From NCBI GenBank assembly GCA_933207985.1, contig OW240917.1:242678480-242742479 (forward strand): a stretch of DNA of 64,000 bases, given 5' to 3'. Position numbers and translations under genes: made by a program. This DNA is from Pelobates cultripes (Eukaryota; Chordata; Amphibia; Anura; Pelobatidae). Each line of letters begins with the position of its first letter. Within the stretch, counting starts at the first letter, position 1. The notes under the pieces are model-generated. The model made no database searches. It had not been told where the DNA came from and saw nothing but the letters and a program-made list of their open reading frames with translations. Positions 43,733 through 54,879 of this stretch are shown here, in pieces.

Positions 43733-45960
43733 ATGGCGTCCTTGGAAGAAATTCTGTCGGGTGTGCGGTCCGTGGTGAAGGAGAAGGGCATGGCGTGGCT
43801 GCAGGAGCAGCTGGGGGTTCCGAGCACGTCTGCTCCCCCCCATGCGGTGCCGGACCGGAGGCCAGAGAGGAGAGCTAGGCCGCCCCAGCGGCTTAGTCCT
43901 GGAGCGGGTCTAGCAGCACGACGGAGGAGGAGCTCGGCGGGAGGCAGTGCGCAGCGGAGTGGTGCGGCAGCCGGAAAGCAGGGACGTGGAGCTGGTCGTC
44001 GGCCGGGACCGCCAGCCAGGCGCAGCGCCAGGGCGGTGAGGTTGCAGGCCAGGAGGAGGCCTCCCTTGAAGAGCGCCCCCTGCCGGATGGTGACGGGAGG
44101 GCAGGCGGAGGTGTCAGACGGTGCTGGAGTGGAGCAGGACGTTGGGGATTCGGCTGTAAGGCCCAGGAGCAGTCCAGGATGTCCCGGTGAGTCGCCCCCT
44201 GGGGGCAGCACTGAGGGGCAGGGGGGACTGAGAGGTGCTGGCAGCGACAGGACAGCGGTCTCACAGGTCATGGAGGGGGACCAGGTCAGCAGGGCACAGC
44301 AGGAGGCGGCTGGAGTTAGGTGCAGGAAGGATGGCGCTGCTGATTTAAGGGACCAGAGGAGCATGGCCAGGAGCGTGGGAAGGAGGGGAGACGGGCACAG
44401 CATCAGTATGTCAGGGGACACAGGCGAAATGAGGAGCGGCAGTATGGAGCGAAGTGGAGCCAGGCGAGCAGGTGTGCAGGCAGGGAAGAAGACGGACGCA
44501 GCAGACACCGGGCGGCAGGTGACTGGCCGGGAGGACGGTGGCATCCAGGACAACAGTGGGCGGGCGGCCATTAGGGGTCGCTCCCAGGAACAGCGGGATA
44601 GGAGGAGCGCCGGCAGTGGGAATGGCGGAGGACATCAGCGTGGAGGGGCGGAATGGCGGGACAGCAGGATGGGTTCTACAGGCAGAAGGAGACGTGGGGA
44701 CAGGAGCCCAGCGGGGAATCGGAGCAGTAGGAGGAGGTCCGCTTCCAAGGATAGGTGGCTGAGGCACCGGTGCAGTGAGTCAGGGTCGTCAGAGAGGAGC
44801 TACGCTGCACAAAGGAGGAGTAGAAGTGAGCGGGAGGGACGATACAGGCGGGGGAGTTGGGATGACAGGTCTGATCACGGGGATGAAGGGCGGGTCAGGC
44901 TGCAGTCGAACAGACCACCCAGGCTGTATTTTCCTTGCGGGCTGTTGAGTAGGAGGCCCACGAGATCAACGCACGAACAGGCGGGCAGGAGTCGGCATCC
45001 CCTGGTTCCTTCTGGGTCGGCTGATGCTGTGGAAAAGATGGCGCCCCCGCGGCCAGCAGCGGCCGGGGGCCTGAGCGGTGAGTCTCCAACTGCACCACAC
45101 TCGGGAAGTTTACTAGGATGTTTAAGATCACTGTTAAAATCCTGGTCTGGGGACGGGGGGTCACCGACACACTTTGAGAAGGTGTGGGCTGCGGATGGCG
45201 GTCGGGAAGCGGGGGTGAAGGCCGCAGCATTAGCAGCGCCAAAGGGGGGTGAGGTCACCACGGGGACGGGTCATGGAGCGACAGGGGGGCGAGGGAGAGC
45301 ACGTCGATCTCTGCGGGGAAGTAACAGATGCGGCGCGGCAAAACGTGCATGTGTCTTTTGCGGGGCCGCTGGGGTGCCACTTAAAGGTAGAGGTTAAGGA
45401 TAAAATATGGAAAGGGGAATTTGTGGAAATATTTTCCCTGCTTCCCCTGGAGGAGTTTTTAGATTTGAAAGAAGAGGATAAAAAGGATGCGAGAAAAGAG
45501 GCGGAGGTATCGGAAGATACCCATGTCTTTTGTGAACTGGTTGAGAGCTTTTTGTATCTTGGCGAGCGTGATCGGGGAAAAATACCCTGGTCGCTGTTCG
45601 CAGCTTTTTTGTTATTTAGACGGGATAGGGGATGCATATTGGACCTACGGGGGTTTGGTGGAAGTATGATGAACAATTTTGGGGGGAAATCCGTCCATGC
45701 GGTGGGACCAGATGGACCTGCCTTTGTGGATGAGGCTGATGATGGTACAGAAGAGTGCCCCCTTTCTCGGAGCGGCCGGCACGGGCTCATGTACCGTGTC
45801 GGCGGGCCAGAAGAAGGGTTTCTGCTGGCTCTACAATGAGAGCCAATGCAAATGGGGTGCATCATGCAGATTCAAGCACGAGTGCTCCGGTTGCGGGGGT
45901 AATCATGGAGTCTCCAGGTGCTTTTGGAAGGGTAAGCCGAACTTGGGAGGGGGGGGCGCC
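43733..45960 (+). pseudogene. Gag-like protein of Ngaro 2, frameshifted
   Basis: ATG 43733 opens a Gly/Arg/Ser-rich N-terminal region. The conserved third occurs in successive frames: up to 45397 (first), 45249-45490 (WKGEFVEIFSLLPLEE), 45487-45669 (RAFCILASVIGEK) and 45679 onward. The CCCH finger (CWLYNESQCKWGASCRFKH) lies at about 45828-45885. It is homologous to the Ngaro 1 Gag but lacks the 40-residue tandem repeats. At least three frame changes break it. A pyrimidine-rich ttcttctttttcag lies just before the start (43713-43725). Confidence 0.75.
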
Positions 45961-46013
45961 GGCGCATCAACCGCTGCGGCTGCAGCTGGGGGCGTCGCCG
46001 TGAAGGTAGGCGC

Positions 46014-46590
46014 GATGCTGCCTTGGTTAAAAATATACGATAACCAGGAGGTGGCGAAGTTTTTACGGCTAGGTTTTACGGAAGGTTTCAGGATTCCGTT
46101 TCAAGAAAGGGCTTCGGGTGAGTTATGTAAAAATCTTCGGTCAGTGGGGGAACATATGTTATGTAAGGAAGTGCAATTAGGGAGGATGGCGGGACCATTC
46201 GCTTCCCCGCCGTTAGTTGGTTTGCGAGTGTCTCCACTCGGGGTAGTCCCCAAGAAGGAGGTGGGTAAATTCCGTATGATACATCATTTATCGTACCCAC
46301 AAGGTGCATCGGTTAATGATGATATCGACGAGGCCCTGTGTTCTGTTTCCTACACATCATTTGACAAGGCTGTTGAGTTGGTCAGGAAAGCAGGACAAGG
46401 GGCACTGATGGCGAAATTGGATGTGGAAGCAGCATTTAGGCTGCTTCCCATACACCCGGATTGTCATCACTTATTGGGGTGCTATTTCGACGGGGGGTAT
46501 TTTGTGGACTTATGCTTGCCTATGGGTTGTGCCATCTCGTGTGCTTACTTCGAGAGGTTTGGCACTTTTTTGGAGTGGGTCGTACGACGG
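46014..46590 (+). pseudogene. Reverse transcriptase of Ngaro 2, truncated
   Basis: Continues in one frame from the Gag zinc finger, so here Gag and RT are fused, unlike Ngaro 1. Conserved blocks are LRVSPLGVVPKKE, KFRMIHHLSYPQG and motif A AKLDVEAAFRLLP. It breaks after FLEWVVRR at about 46590, before the YLDD motif C, where an inverted segment begins. Polymerase activity is not possible. Confidence 0.85.
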
Positions 46591-46918
46591 GAGACTTCTT
46601 TATGTACTCCCCAAGCAGGACGTCCTGAGCTCCCACATCTCCGCAGGACAGGCTTGACCCTCTTCCTCTGCCTCCGGCGCCGCCTCCCGAAAACGCTCCC
46701 ACTGTAAGCGAGACAGCGTATCAGCGACTACATTGGTGAGCCCCGGAATATGCAGAGTGCGAAACACAATATTAAATGACATGCACAAGAGTACCAATTG
46801 CCTCAACAACCGTACCACTTGCCATGAGGAAGCGGATAATCCGTTGATGGTCTGTACCACTGCCATGTTATCTGAATTGAACACCACCCTCTTATTGGCT
46901 AACTCCGGACCCCATAAT
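46591..46918 (-). pseudogene. Inverted RNase H C-terminal segment of Ngaro 2
   Basis: On the minus strand this reads VVFNSDNMAVVQTINGLSAS and LHIPGLTNVVADTLSR, matching the end of Ngaro 1 RNase H (HCDNMGVV, NTTADALSR). It lies backwards between the plus-strand RT and recombinase pieces. The YLDD region, the first half of RNase H and the N-terminal recombinase are missing. So the rearrangement combined an inversion with deletion. Confidence 0.85.
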
Positions 46919-47043
46919 TCGTTCCGTATAGGCGCGGCGACCGAAGCGGCTCGCTTGGGCTTAGGGGATGAGCAGATTAGACGGATCGGGAGATGGGAAT
47001 CCCTCAGATTTCGCTCTTATGTGCGGCCGGATAGGCTGGTGTG
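46919..47043 (+). pseudogene. Tyrosine recombinase C terminus of Ngaro 2
   Basis: Starts abruptly at the inversion junction with SFRIGAATEA (Arg of the HxxR motif; the His is replaced by junction sequence). It continues IGRWESLRFRSYVRPDRLV with the Tyr nucleophile and ends at TGA. The first catalytic Arg and Lys regions are gone. Confidence 0.85.
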
Positions 47044-47112
47044 AAGTGGTGGTTGATTGAGGGTGTTTGGGGGGTGCATGTGCTGCTTCATCACTGTTAT
47101 GTTTTATTTTAG

Positions 47113-47708
47113 GTTGGACGGTGTAGATAATTGGCCATTCGTATATCCATTGGGCAAGGAGGAGGGCCGCAGTTAGAAGAAACGGAACACAGCTGGGCTT
47201 TCCTGAGGATCGGGTGGCATTATTCTGGTTCGGTTATCGGCGGTTCGATTGGCAGCACATTAGTACGGCACTGTTTCGGAAGGTAGCGGAGGAGGCCTTA
47301 CCGAACGTGGTGGTAGTTCACGGGGGGGGGGGAAACGACTTAGGTTTGGTCCCCCAACGTGAACTGGTTAAGCGTATGAAGCAGGATGTTGACAGACTGA
47401 GGGGGCTTATCCCTGGCGTGAAAGCTGTATGGTCGGAGATGGTACCTCGTTTATGCTGGAGATACGCCAGGGATGCGAAGGCAGTTTCTCAATGTCGGGG
47501 TAAGGTGAACAGGACCATGGCGGTGTTCATTCGAAGGTTAGGAGGAGTGGTGGTGCGGCATCGGGAATTGGAGGAAAGATTACCCGGTTATTTTCGTGCT
47601 GACGGAGTGCACTTATCGGATGTTGGTTGTGACCTTTTTAATTTAGGTTTGCAAGACGGGATAGCACAAGCCCTGTTTCTGTGTGGTGGGGGTCGCACAT
47701 GTCCTTAA
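47113..47708 (+). pseudogene. SGNH hydrolase domain of Ngaro 2
   Basis: From 47127 the frame is open: block I IIGHSYIHWA, block III VVVHGGGGNDLGL, and block V FRADGVHLSDVG with the D-x-x-H pair, ending at TAA 47706-47708. It is better preserved than in Ngaro 1. The entry follows a pyrimidine-rich ttatgttttattttag (47097-47112) resembling a splice acceptor. Just inside, the in-frame TAG at 47124 would stop a product read from the acceptor, so at least one lesion exists. A start codon upstream of block I is not seen. Confidence 0.7.
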
Positions 47709-47731
47709 GGGGTCAAGGCAAGTGATGTGGT

Positions 47732-48173
47732 GGAAAAGGTCTTGGTTAAACTGGAAGTTTGGTGGGTTAAGAAATTGGTAGGCCAAGGTCTAGGCTGGAG
47801 TAGGCCGGAAGTTAAAAGTATGGAGGTAGGTTCGAGCCCATCGGTGGCTACGAACCAAGGGGTGTAGGGGTGTCTGGGTACACCCCTGCAGTTAGACAAA
47901 TGGAGGTGGGGCCTCTTGGTAGGCCGTTGAGTTACGTGTATGTATTATTGGTTATGCTAATGTTTGTTTTGGTAGGGTCATTGTCGGGGGTATGATACAG
48001 GAGAGAGCGTAACGAAAGGAGTACTGTTGACAATGACCCTAAATTGTTAATTTATATATTGATATTTATTAATAAAGCTGTGGACTTTATACTCCAACAG
48101 AACTTTTGGTGTCTGCGTGTTATTAAAGTTATGGTTGGCACATGCCGAATAACGACTGTGCAATAATGTCATG
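47732..48173 (+). repeat. Ngaro 2 split direct repeat B1
   Basis: Carries AATAAAGCTGTGGAC (about 48071), close to the equivalent motif in Ngaro 1 B repeats, and an inverted pair gggtcattgtc/gacaatgaccc. It joins A2 directly at atgtcatg|aaaccac. Confidence 0.9.
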
Positions 48174-48353
48174 AAACCACGCAGCAACGCAGGGAGGAGT
48201 GGGCCTTGACAGAGCCAGGAGTAGGCAGGTGAAGTTCAGGTCAAGGGGCTGTCCTGTGGTTGTGCTAGGGGGCGTGGGTTACAGGGGAAGTTAAAAATCG
48301 GCCATTTTAGGGTAAGTTCATTCTAACTTGATCCTTTCTTACCTGTAAATTGT
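48174..48353 (+). repeat. Ngaro 2 split direct repeat A2
   Basis: A 180-bp copy of A1 with few substitutions. Confidence 0.9.
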
Positions 48354-48405
48354 CCCTCCCTCCCACCCTATGAGTTGGTAGTAGTTCCCGTTTGGTCACA
48401 GCGGC

Positions 48406-48848
48406 GGAAAAAGGTCTTGGTTAAACTGGAAGTTTGGTGGGTTAAGAAATTGGTAGGCCAAGGTCTAGGCTGGAGTAGGCCGGAAGTTAAAAGTATGGAG
48501 GTAGGTTCGAGCCCATCGGTGGCTACGAACCAAGGGGTGTAGGGGTGTCTGGGTACACCCCTGCAGTTAGACAAATGGAGGTGGGGCCTCTTGGTAGGCC
48601 GTTGAGTTACGTGTATGTATTATAGGTTATGCTAATGTTTGTTTTGGTAGGGTCATTGTCGGGGGTATGATACAAGAGAGAGCGTAACAAAAGGAGTACT
48701 GTTGACAATGACCCTAAATTGTTAATTTATATATTGATATTAATTAATAAAGCTGTGGACTTTATACTCCAACAGAACTTTTGGTGTCTGTGTGTTACTA
48801 AAGTTATTGTTGGCACATGCCGAATAACGACTGTGCAATAATGTCATG
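48406..48848 (+). repeat. Ngaro 2 split direct repeat B2 (3' end)
   Basis: Second copy of B ending ataatgtcatg. A 52-bp spacer separates it from A2. Confidence 0.9.
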
Positions 48849-50657
48849 TGTCGATGTGGGTATGTGCAGTGATTTATATGTGAACACACGCCAACAGACT
48901 AAGTATACAAGGCCAGAAAATTATAATCTATTATCACCAAATTATGTAAACGTCCATTTGTACCCGCTGGAAATGGTAATAACAGGAGTTACCGACAAAT
49001 CGTGGCCTGGGTCGGACAAGGTTAAGCGATGCTTTGCGGAAAATAATAACACAGGCTTATTTAATTCATTCAATTGTAGTTGGCCAATGTTGATAACTCA
49101 CCTTGGCACTGCAGATGTTTGAGCACTACGTTTCCCATAATACTCAGTCAGCTTACAGCCTAGCTGAACAACATGGTAAATAGCCTACGAAAATCTGCAA
49201 TGCCAAGTGTAGCTGTCGCTGCTTTGTACAATTGCACACATCATTTGTATACCTAATCTTTCAGCAATTTGTGGATCCTTTCCTCCTGCGAAAATCATTC
49301 ATTGTCCCTAATTCCCCACTTCTGATTAATCCTGGCTCTCAAAGGGTTTAATTGCCTGTGGTAATTAAATGGCTGTTAACGAACATAGGACCCATCTGCC
49401 AGCACTTCTTATGCTTCTACACCCAGCAGTAACATAAAAGCACTTGGATTATAATTGCTTGTATTCGTAATATAGCTGAAGCATGTTTGTTTTTTTCATG
49501 TAGTCACCCCCAGGGGCCATCCTCTTGCAGCATGTAATTATTGATTAACCCTTCACGAGCATGGGAAGCAGTGAGAGGCTGAAGTCTAGTATTTCTGCGC
49601 AGAGAGATTGTCGCAGGCTTGCTGGTACGTTTAAAATATTCTGTAAAATAAATAAAGCTATGTTTGTGATAAAAAAGGGGTTGCAATGTGCAGAATATTT
49701 GGAACCATTTTATGCCTCTCTGAGGTATGTGTTCCCATAGCAACAGGCATCCACTGAGGAATTTAAAGTCTTTGACCATTATTCCTTCCAAATTCCAAGA
49801 TTCTAACTGACAGCTGCTGTGTTCTACATTGAACACTACGGAGAATGCAATAGACGAGAGTTGTAATGGCCTCATTACCTGTTACTGATCAATCCAGGCT
49901 GTCTGTACATCCCATCACAGCATATGTCCTAAATGGCTATTATTTACAGGTGTTCTGGAAGTATTTGAAACCTTGCAACATTTTAGAATTTTATTGATGA
50001 CTGTACTCCAGTATGCCCACGTGATGACCCTACCTTTTAAAATATTGCTCACCCACTTTTACTTCTAATGTATTTATTCTTTGAAATTGTTGGTACAATA
50101 TCTCTAGCATATTTGTAAAACTACAGTTGTCCACTTAACATCCCAAATCCCAAAATGGATCTTTATAGGTAGCACATAAACCTCACTCATAACCCATCGC
50201 CTGCCACCACACGCTGTCCCTTGGGGTAGACATAGACTTATCTTCCATTTGATGCAATACTGCAGGTACAATCCATGCTGTTGCCAATGGGATTATGGGT
50301 AATAGTAGGGCTGATACTGAATTATAAAAAGCCAGGGTAATTTTTTAGACCCTATCTGCTGTGAGCTCTTTCCAATGATGGAATTTCCAAATGTTAAATT
50401 TTTTTCTCTTATGTCACTCTCAGTGATGTCAGGTAGTATCTGGTGACATCATGTCCTGTGATGTCACACATTTATATAATGAATTATGCAAATTAGCATG
50501 GCTGATATTGTTTTTACAAGAAAAGGTGGCAACACTATGTATAAGGCAAGTGCTCTCTTCTTGCCTGTGATCCATTACCAAAATTTGTGCATAATATGAT
50601 TGTAAATATACCTAAACATTCAGACAGTGATCTTAATATCAGGCATAGGTATATAGA
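48849..50657. other. No gene recognised (about 1.8 kb)
   Basis: Unassigned sequence. 49300-49385 has closely spaced TAAT/ATTA motifs including tttaattgcctgtggtaattaaa, an imperfect palindrome. ORFs up to 125 codons show no domain. Confidence 0.55.
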
Positions 50658-51007
50658 TAGTGATGTCCCGAACGGTTCGCCGAACGGTTCGCGAACGGTT
50701 CGCCACGAATGGTTCGCCACGGACTCATCATTGAGTAAACGTTGACCCTGTACCTCACAGTCAGCAGATTCCCAGACCCTCCCACCTCCTGGACAGCATC
50801 CATTGTGAAGCTGCATTCTTAGTGAGCTGTCCAGGAGGTGGAAGGGTCTGGGAGGGAGGGTCTGCTGCTGATTGGATGGAATGTGTCTGCTGACTGTGAG
50901 GTACAGGGTCAAAGTTTACTCAATGATGAGTCCGTGGCGAACCGTTCGTGGCGAACCGTTCGCAAACCGTTCGTGAACCGTTCGGCGAACAGTTCGGGAC
51001 GTCACTA
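50658..51007. mobile_element. Palindromic hAT-like MITE
   Basis: The ends tagtgatgtcccgaac and gttcgggacgtcacta are inverted. Next inside are runs of cgaacggttcg/cgaaccgttcg, and the arms continue to the centre (ggtctgggagg against its complement). Flanking AT-rich tatagata/tatatata may be a diverged 8-bp duplication. Non-coding. Confidence 0.75.
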
Positions 51008-53315
51008 TATATAGACACATCTTTTCACAGAAATAACAAAGTCAATCGTGCTTATGGCTACAGACAAATCAAGCATAAATTGAAGCAATCACTGTATGAA
51101 TTGGTGTCAACTTTCTGCTGATTGGCTCACTTTAAAATTTTGTCCAATAATTTTTCTGTAGCCCCAAGTAGAAAAAGCATGTAAAAGGGAGATATATTAA
51201 GCTCCTTTTTTAAGATGAAGCATGTAATGCTCTATAATCTCCATAAAATCTTCCATTGATTGTTTTCTCCTTTACTAACCTCTTTTTTTATCGAATATCT
51301 TAACTAGGCTTGATCCTCGTTTGCCCTCTCCAATATTCCATTGATGTTCTTCAACACATTTAGATTGTGATTTCAACATTTTCTTCAACATTCTCAGATA
51401 TCATCCAGGGGTCTCCAATACAATAACATGTGGGCATTTATCACGCATTATCACAATGATAATTGGACAGAATTGGAAGCCGTCCGGGAGTAAATTCAGT
51501 CGAACTAAATTTCCACAATTTGGTTTGACCACACTTGCCATTTCAAGTAAAAACTATAAGTACAATAATCTTCTATTAGAGCAGGTTTGATAACCAATTC
51601 CACGGGAGAAAGGGTTACCCCAAGTCCGCAACAGATTTGTACAATATACCCCAATAATTAATTGATATTTATTTAGGTTATTACATTTATATTATGTCAT
51701 AGATGTATGCAACCATTGCCCCATGCTGCTTGTTCTGTTCGAAGGCAAATATTGCAGATTTCTGTAAGTCTGTTGGCAAAAAGCAGGTGAAAGTTATTTA
51801 GTACATTTGCCTACTATTAAGTATTTCCCCTAGTATATCCACCTGTATTCAAATTTTCATTGGATTCGTCTTTATAAACTTGTGCATTGCAAATTTAGTT
51901 AACATTTGTTTATTTTTACAAAATGTTGCTTTAACTGCGGCTTGGCTTGTAACAAACGATCTTTCACAGATTCCAATGGCTTCCAATTCACCAGTGAACT
52001 GTGTTTAAATTCCGTATTCTTGTCTATAAATTACCTACACCTTCTTCTACTTTACTTATCTCCTTCGATGTTCATTGCACTGTCTATAACCCTTATCCTT
52101 CAATTCTAATGCACTCTTTACTTATTCTTATTCTTCGTTTTAGTCCCCTATGACTGTTGTTATATCCTACCCGCTAAACCTTTTAAAGCTTATTTATTAA
52201 AAATCTCATCCCCAATCCGTCTTACAATCCACCACTATGCCACTCTTTCTAATAGGAATCGATTTATCTTGTTTAGTTTCTTTATTTTACTTTATTTTAC
52301 CACCAGTATTTTTCACCCAATCAGTTGCGTTTTTTTCTTCCAAACGGCCAGCATTAATCTAATTTAATTGTGTCTGATTTTATAACATGTCTAATCTTGG
52401 TTTACTGATTTGCCTTTACTTTTTAGTGTATATATAACAGAGTTTTTTTGTTGTTTTATTACTGTGAATTATCCCCGAACACAGAATCAGTCTCTCGGTA
52501 TTGTGTAGCAACACTGTATGTTGCATGGATACCTATCAAACTAGTCCATTAGCATAGTCTACAGGGACAAATTCTGGTCCATGTCATAGGTGTAGAGCAA
52601 CCAAGGTTGTAGCGAGGGCAGCAACATAACCTTGAAGGGCATAGTGCCTGCCCGTCATCCTTGCTTGCTTCATTAAGATGAGGATGTGTAATCTGCAATT
52701 CTGGGAAATCATCGATTTTCTTACAAACTAAACTTCAAAGGGCTTCAAGTTTAGCTTGCTCAAATATATGAACTTTCTAGATCTGGGGTAATAGACAATA
52801 TCTCTCCAGTGCGGATGGTACATGAAGTCCCATGTTGCTTAGCAATTGGACTGGCCGTGTGTCTGTGGCTGGCTGAGCTTCATCAGAGTCCTATTTACAC
52901 AATAAGTGATAGACAGCTCGTTGGCTGCTGGCATTAATCTACAGAATTTTCAGGTATGAGATTACTCTAAATCTGTAGCCCCACAGTGCTAAGTCCATCT
53001 TTCCCAGATATACTGTCCCCAGCGGATGGCTAGAGAAGGGGGCAGAGGGGCATTTGTCCTCTTACCCCTAGTATAGAGAGGTCTGTGGTCTGTGGCTTCA
53101 CAGCTTAGAACTAAATATCCTATTATATATACTTTGGTTATTATTGTATCCCAGTTATATAGGATTCGTATAAGACATGTATTATAGAATTAAGAAGATT
53201 TTTCTAAATGCCTACATACTTATTAACCCTTTATAGGAACACGTGGTGGGAGGCACCATAGCAAAGTGACTGTGTAATACAAAAGCAAATATACAAAAAC
53301 AAGTCCTGCACTCAA
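51008..53315. other. No gene recognised (about 2.3 kb)
   Basis: AT-rich. 51930-52230 has weak wording similar to a LINE RT end (caatggcttccaattcacc) but it is too decayed to call. Confidence 0.55.
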
Positions 53316-53586
53316 ACTCCCACTACTCCTGGGCAGCAGCAACGACCATGGTACACATCAGCCCAATACAAAAACCAAATATAAGTTACCTGCACACTAT
53401 CCCAAATCCCAACGCATATTTAGACAAATGGAGGTTTTCTGTTTCACTCCAACGGCCATTAGGTGTAAGCCCACCTGCTACCTGCTACCTCTAGGCAAAC
53501 CTTGTCTCATTTCTTTTGATTTTATTGTACGAACTGGGGCTGATGTGTACTATGGCCATTGCTGCCGCCCAGGGGTAGTGAGAGTC
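53316..53586. repeat. Inverted pair, about 55 bp per arm
   Basis: actcccactactcctgggcagc...catcagccc (53318-53370) faces gggctgatgtg...cccaggggtagtgagagt (53535-53586). The spacer is about 160 bp. Family unknown; it may be another insertion with an inverted terminus. Confidence 0.6.
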
Positions 53587-53789
53587 TGAGCGCATGACTT
53601 AATTTGTGCATTTGAATGCGCTGGTATGGCCTCATGTTGGGCTATGTTTCTAGTTGCCCCCCAGACCAAAAGTAGCTGTCCCTCACCGGCTGTCCCTTTT
53701 CCACTGAGTGATGATCGGTACTCGGATACTATAGAAGTTGTTGTTGAAATAGAATATTGATGCATACTTTGGTGTATGATACGGTTTAA

Positions 53790-54840
53790 AGATATTATTA
53801 TTATTATTATTATTATTATTTATATAGCTCCGTCAAATTCCGCAGTGCTTTACAACGGACATGTAGTTGTAACCAGACAAGTTGGACACACAGGAACAGA
53901 GGGGTTGAGGGCCCTGCTCAATGAGCTTACATGCTAGAGGGAGTGGGGTAAAGTGACACAAAAGGTAAGGATAGTATTAGACTAGTGACAGTTGCAAGAG
54001 AGGAATCAGTTGGGAGCTATTAACAGTTTAATTGATACGCTTTTATGAAGAAGTGGGTTTTTAATGATTTTTTTGAAGGAGTGGAGACTGGGTGAGCATC
54101 TAACGGAGGAGGGAAGCGTGTTCCACAGGAACGGTGCAGCCCTCGAGAAATCTTGAAGGCGAGCATCAGAGGTGGAAGTACGGACAGAAGATAGACGTAA
54201 GTCTTCAGCAGATCGTAAGGGCCTAGACGGGACATACTTGTGTATTAGGGAGGATAGATAGGTGGGAGCAGCATTATGTACAGATTTGAAAGCAAGAACC
54301 AGAATTTTAAATTGAGCCCTATATCTTACAGGAAGCCAATGTAGGGACTGACAGAAGGGTGAGGCGTAGGAGGTGTGGGCGGACAGGAAGATGAGCCTCG
54401 CCGTCGCATTCATTATGGAATGTAACGGCACAAGTTGGGAGCACGTAAGACCACTGAGAAGCGCATTACAGTAGTCAAGGCGAGAGAGGACAGTGGAATG
54501 GGCCAGCACCTTAGTCGCATCTGGCGTTAAGTAGGATCGGATGCGCGCAATGTTTTTGAGATGGAAATGACAGGATTTGGCGATAGATTGAACACGAGGC
54601 TTGAAGGAGAGGTCAGAGTCAAAGAGAACACCTAGGCAGCGAGCCTGCTTGGTGGAGCTGATGGTAGCACCGTTGACTTGGAGGTAGACAGAGACATGAG
54701 TAACACTTGAGGGAGGAAAGACCAGAATTTCAGTTTTGGTCAAGTTTAGTTTAAGCAAGTGGGCAGCCATCCAGTTAGAAATAGCATAGAGGCAGTCAGA
54801 GACACTAGTCAAGAGGGACGGGAATAGATATGCATAATTG
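53790..54840 (-). mobile_element. 5'-truncated L2-like LINE with (AAT)n tail
   Basis: The minus-strand 3' end is an AAT run (53792-53820), preceded by the 3' UTR wording shared with the relics at 3190, 5436 and 62140. The RT C terminus lies upstream. Insertion of a 5'-truncated copy with a simple-repeat tail is typical of L2/CR1 LINEs. The 5' edge touches the 30-bp array. Confidence 0.8.
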
Positions 54841-54857
54841 TGTGACATCATGTGCAC
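54006..54857 (-). pseudogene. L2-like reverse transcriptase C terminus (5'-truncated)
   Basis: A 283-residue open frame covers the thumb and C-terminal region of a non-LTR RT: ISNWMAAHLLKLNLTKTEIL, KQARCLGVLFDSDLSF, LSRLDYCNALLSGL, QSLHWLPVRYRAQFK and AAPFLWNTLPSSVR. All are hallmark L2/CR1-clade blocks. The catalytic YADD-type motif and the endonuclease are upstream of the truncation and absent. The first few residues are probably non-element sequence. The frame has no break, so the copy is not very old. Confidence 0.85.
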
Positions 54858-54879
54858 TGACCTGTAATAAACTGTAAAT

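Larger units (their letters stand above)
43509..48848 (+). mobile_element. Second Ngaro-type retrotransposon, rearranged
   Basis: Same gene order as the element at 31985-38900 but on the opposite strand and clearly diverged. Split repeats: A1 43509-43688, B1 47732-48173, A2 48174-48353, B2 48406-48848. A1 and A2 are both 180 bp. B1 and B2 are about 442 bp with roughly eight differences. The coding has several frameshifts, a deletion and an inverted segment, so it cannot make its own enzymes. Confidence 0.9.

Noticed and set aside
43642..44571. 309-codon minus-strand Pro/Leu-rich ORF
   Set aside because: Antisense shadow of the GC-rich gag of the second Ngaro element.
51930..52230. LINE RT relic
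   Set aside because: Only one short phrase resembles the RT C terminus; too decayed to support a call.
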